DNA from: DASWKG01 sp036396755
Lineage (GTDB): Bacteria; Actinomycetota; UBA4738; CALAEC01
NCBI GenBank assembly: GCA_036396755.1
Contig: DASWKG010000069.1
Location: forward strand, 1 to 40,366
DNA length: 40,366 nucleotides
Reading direction: 5' to 3'
Below the pieces are notes generated by a model. The model saw only the letters and a list, made by a program, of their open reading frames with translations, had not been told where the DNA came from and did no database searches. How positions within the stretch are numbered: the first letter of the stretch is position 1; each line of letters opens with the position of its first letter. Shown here in pieces: positions 38,387 to 40,366 of the stretch. A program made the position numbers and the translations under genes.

Positions 38387-39703
38387 ATGGCCGACCTGAT
38401 GGACCAGATCACCTCCCTCGCCAAACGCCGAGGCATCGTCTTCCAGTCGTCCGAGATCTACGGCGGCCTCCGCTCGTTCTGGGACTACGGCCCGCTCGGG
38501 GTCGAGCTGAAGCGGAACGTTCGCGCGGCCTGGTGGCGGCACATGGTCCAGGAGCGCGACAACGTGGTCGGGCTCGAGTCCTCGATCATGATGTCGCCGC
38601 ACGTGTGGGAGGCGAGCGGGCACCTCGAGTCGTTCACCGACCCCCTGGTCGAGTGCCGCAACTGTCAGAAGCGGTACCGCGCCGATCACCTGCCCGAGAG
38701 CGGCGCCTGCCCCAACTGCGGGCAGAAGGAGTTCACCGACCCCCGGAACTTCCACCTGATGTTCAAGTCGTTCATGGGCCCGGTGGAGGACTCCGAGCAC
38801 ATGGTGTACCTCCGACCCGAGACCGCCCAGGGGATGTTCGTCGACTTCGCGACGATCCAGGCCACCTCGCGCAAGAAGCTGCCCTTCGGCATCGCCCAGA
38901 TCGGCAAGTCGTTCCGCAACGAGATCACGCCGGGCAACTTCATCTACCGCACCCGCGAGTTCGAGCAGATGGAGATGGAGTTCTTCTGCGAGCCCGGGAC
39001 CGACGAGGAGTGGCACGAGTACTGGATCGAGCAGCGGATGAGCTGGTACACGGACCTGGGGATGAAGCCGGACAACCTGCGGATCCGCGAGCACGATGCC
39101 GACGAGCTCTCCCACTACTCGAAGCGCACGGTCGACATCGAGTACGCGTTCCCGTTCACTGACTGGGGCGAGCTGGAGGGCATCGCCAACCGCACTGACT
39201 TCGACCTCAAGGCGCACGAGAAGGTGAGCGGCCAGGACCTCACGTACTTCGACCAGGAGAAGGACCAGCGGTACCACCCGTACGTGATCGAGCCGGCGGC
39301 CGGGGTCGACCGGGCCACGCTCGCGTTCCTCGTCGACGCCTACACCGAGGAGGAGGCCCCGAGCGCCAAGGGCGAGATGGAGCGGCGGACCCTGCTGAAG
39401 CTCCACAAGGACCTCGCGCCGATCAAGGTCGCCGTCCTGCCGCTCTCGCGGAACGAGCGGTTGGTGCCGAAGGCGAGGGAGGTCTTCGACCTGCTCAAGG
39501 GCGGGTGGATGTGCGACTACGACGACGCCGGCTCGATCGGGAGGCGCTACCGCAGGCAGGACGAGGTCGGCACGCCGTTCTGCGTGACCGTCGACTTCGA
39601 CTCGCTCGACGACAACGCCGTGACCGTTCGCGAGCGAGACACGATGCAGCAGGAGCGGCTCCCGATCGAGAAGCTGCGCGACCACTTGGCCGAGATGCTG
39701 TAG
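38387..39703 (+). CDS. glyS: Glycine--tRNA ligase (dimeric alpha-2 type)
   Basis: Encodes 438 residues. ATG 38387 follows GGAAAGGGGG at 6 nt and gives the family start MADLMDQITSLAKRRG. Class II motifs: motif 1 region YGPLGVELKRNVRAAWW, motif 2 with GKSFRNEITPGNFIYRTREFEQMEMEFFC, motif 3 with the EPAAGVDRATLAFL block. CRNC and CPNC form the zinc-type insertion of this family. The anticodon-binding domain is C-terminal (IKVAVLPLSRNERLVPKAREVFDLL). It is the single-chain bacterial/eukaryal type, not the alpha2-beta2 GlyQ/GlyS. It charges tRNA-Gly. Confidence 0.97.
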   Translation: MADLMDQITSLAKRRGIVFQSSEIYGGLRSFWDYGPLGVELKRNVRAAWWRHMVQERDNVVGLESSIMMSPHVWEASGHLESFTDPLVECRNCQKRYRADHLPESGACPNCGQKEFTDPRNFHLMFKSFMGPVEDSEHMVYLRPETAQGMFVDFATIQATSRKKLPFGIAQIGKSFRNEITPGNFIYRTREFEQMEMEFFCEPGTDEEWHEYWIEQRMSWYTDLGMKPDNLRIREHDADELSHYSKRTVDIEYAFPFTDWGELEGIANRTDFDLKAHEKVSGQDLTYFDQEKDQRYHPYVIEPAAGVDRATLAFLVDAYTEEEAPSAKGEMERRTLLKLHKDLAPIKVAVLPLSRNERLVPKAREVFDLLKGGWMCDYDDAGSIGRRYRRQDEVGTPFCVTVDFDSLDDNAVTVRERDTMQQERLPIEKLRDHLAEML

Positions 39704-39780
39704 TCAGTCAGAGGGCCGAACGGCCGCCGGGCCGAGGGGTGCCAGAAGTTCACTCCCCGACCGAGACGACCGACCCGCGA

Positions 39781-40050
39781 CTACCCGAGGCGCACGGCGG
39801 TGAACGCCAGGGCGAACGAGGCGAGGATCGAGGGGATGTTGACCACCAACGCAGTTCGGATGATCCGCTCGTTGATGCGTGACTCCATGGCTTCCAGCTT
39901 CGTCTGGAGGTTCTCGAGGTCGCGCTTCGTCGCCACGTCGGCCCAGCCGACGGGTGGAAGCAGCGTCATCATCGTCTCCGCCTGCTTCTTGCCGATCGCT
40001 CTCTCCAGCCTCTGATAGAGCTCGTGACGGTCGGACTCGCTGACTGCCAT
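39781..40050 (-). CDS. Small coiled-coil membrane protein (DUF1640-like)
   Basis: Encodes 89 residues. ATG 40050 is chosen over in-frame ATG 40077 because GGGGGAG lies just before it. The N-terminus is helical (DRHELYQRLERAIGKKQAETMMTLLPP). Then comes VATKRDLENLQTKLEAMESRINERI, a heptad pattern seen in small DUF1640/CCDC90-like phage- and bacteria-encoded proteins with the phrase DVATKxDLExL. A final membrane helix (ALVVNIPSILASFALAFTAVRLG) anchors it. Function unknown. Confidence 0.75.
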   Translation of the reverse strand: MAVSESDRHELYQRLERAIGKKQAETMMTLLPPVGWADVATKRDLENLQTKLEAMESRINERIIRTALVVNIPSILASFALAFTAVRLG

Positions 40051-40256
40051 TGTCTCCCCCTTCCCGAACACCGACAACCGGTTCTCGAGGGGAACGCCAG
40101 GCTAGCAGTGGGGTCTGACAGGTTTCTTTGTCCTCCTTGGCAGGGTTCCAACCGGGCGCCTTGGACAGGGGGGAGTACTGTCAGGGATAGAGCTTGGCCG
40201 GAACACGTTGGCCCTCAGGTCCGCCCCCGAGCAGAGTTCTAATAAGGAGTTGTTGC

Positions 40257-40366
40257 ATGAAGACCTTCATCGTGCATGGCAAGAACCGTGCCGGCGAGAT
40301 GGCGAACCTCACGGGTGCGCTGGCCGCCAAGAACGTGAACGTGCTGATCACCGTCCTCGGCCTGAA
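40257..40366 (+). CDS. ACT-domain protein, N-terminal part (continues outside window)
   Basis: The first 36 codons are visible. ATG 40257 follows AAGGAG (40244-40249) at 7 nt. MKTFIVHGKNRAGEMANLTGALAAKNVNVLIT is the first beta-alpha-beta unit of an ACT domain (the N/D-RxGxxAxxxxxLaxxgiNi pattern). Such domains bind amino acids and regulate metabolic enzymes, or occur alone. Which protein this is cannot be decided from the part seen. Confidence 0.75.
   Translation, partial: MKTFIVHGKNRAGEMANLTGALAAKNVNVLITVLGL

Noticed and set aside
39710..39740. Possible terminator after glyS (GGCC-rich)
   Set aside because: Only 4-5 bp stems can be drawn and no T-run follows, so it is not convincing.
1..40366. 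CRISPR arrays, insertion sequences, integrase or attachment sites, tRNA or rRNA genes
   Set aside because: Reading both strands shows no regularly spaced repeats, transposase or integrase motifs, or cloverleaf I could support. A covariance-model scan would be decisive for small RNAs.

Overview
This is a compact, very GC-rich stretch of an actinomycetotal (high-GC Gram-positive) chromosome, probably from an uncultivated lineage. The evidence is the gene order (comEA-comEC-holA-rpsT-lepA-hemW-hrcA-dnaJ-rsmE-HIT-phoH-ybeY-CNNM/CBS-cdd-era-recO-uppS-glyS), a CIRCE site in front of hrcA, many GTG starts, TANNNT -10 boxes a few bases before start codons, and secreted proteins with GYW..FGDA repeats of a kind common in actinobacterial genomes. 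I cannot place it below phylum. I see no phage, insertion sequence, CRISPR array, rRNA or tRNA. No gene-free stretch exceeds about 240 bases.

Layout. Positions 1-4.8 kb hold envelope and secreted genes: two tandem paralogous secreted proteins with matching UUCG hairpins behind them, a small PH-like protein, an M15-like peptidase fused to FGDA propeller repeats, and an Asp-box beta-propeller protein. From 4.9 to 8.4 kb is a two-gene unit, a HEAT-repeat protein and an HD-GYP protein, whose N-termini look homologous. From 8.4 to 12.7 kb are a Na/Pi-cotransporter-like protein (minus), leuS (plus) and an O-methyltransferase (minus). From 12.8 to 28 kb is the conserved core: DNA uptake (comEA, comEC), replication (holA), ribosome and translation (rpsT, lepA, rsmE, ybeY, era), heme/radical SAM (hemW), heat shock (hrcA, dnaJ), PhoH, a CNNM/CBS protein and cytidine deaminase. 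From 27.5 to 31.5 kb are small accessory genes: a lipoprotein, a PGPGW protein, an orphan PhnD-like binding protein, two membrane proteins and a cupredoxin-multicopper oxidase fusion. recO and uppS follow. A 1482-residue secreted propeller/ASH protein and a plastocyanin-like lipoprotein lie on the minus strand. The window closes with glyS, a small coiled-coil membrane protein and the start of an ACT-domain gene.

Expression logic. Two classes of start stand out. Many core genes have a TANNNT -10 box ending only 6-12 nt before the start codon, so their mRNAs should be leaderless or nearly so. Most secreted proteins, rpsT, glyS and phoH have real leaders, usually with a clear Shine-Dalgarno sequence. 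Four convergent gene pairs meet with 3 nt or less between stop codons, which leaves no room for terminators.

No clearly new multi-gene system is demonstrated. The best candidates for new biology are the HEAT/HD-GYP pair, the leaderless start pattern, the apparent CTG start of cdd, the cupredoxin-laccase fusion with a perfect inverted repeat upstream, and the duplicated secreted protein and terminator unit.
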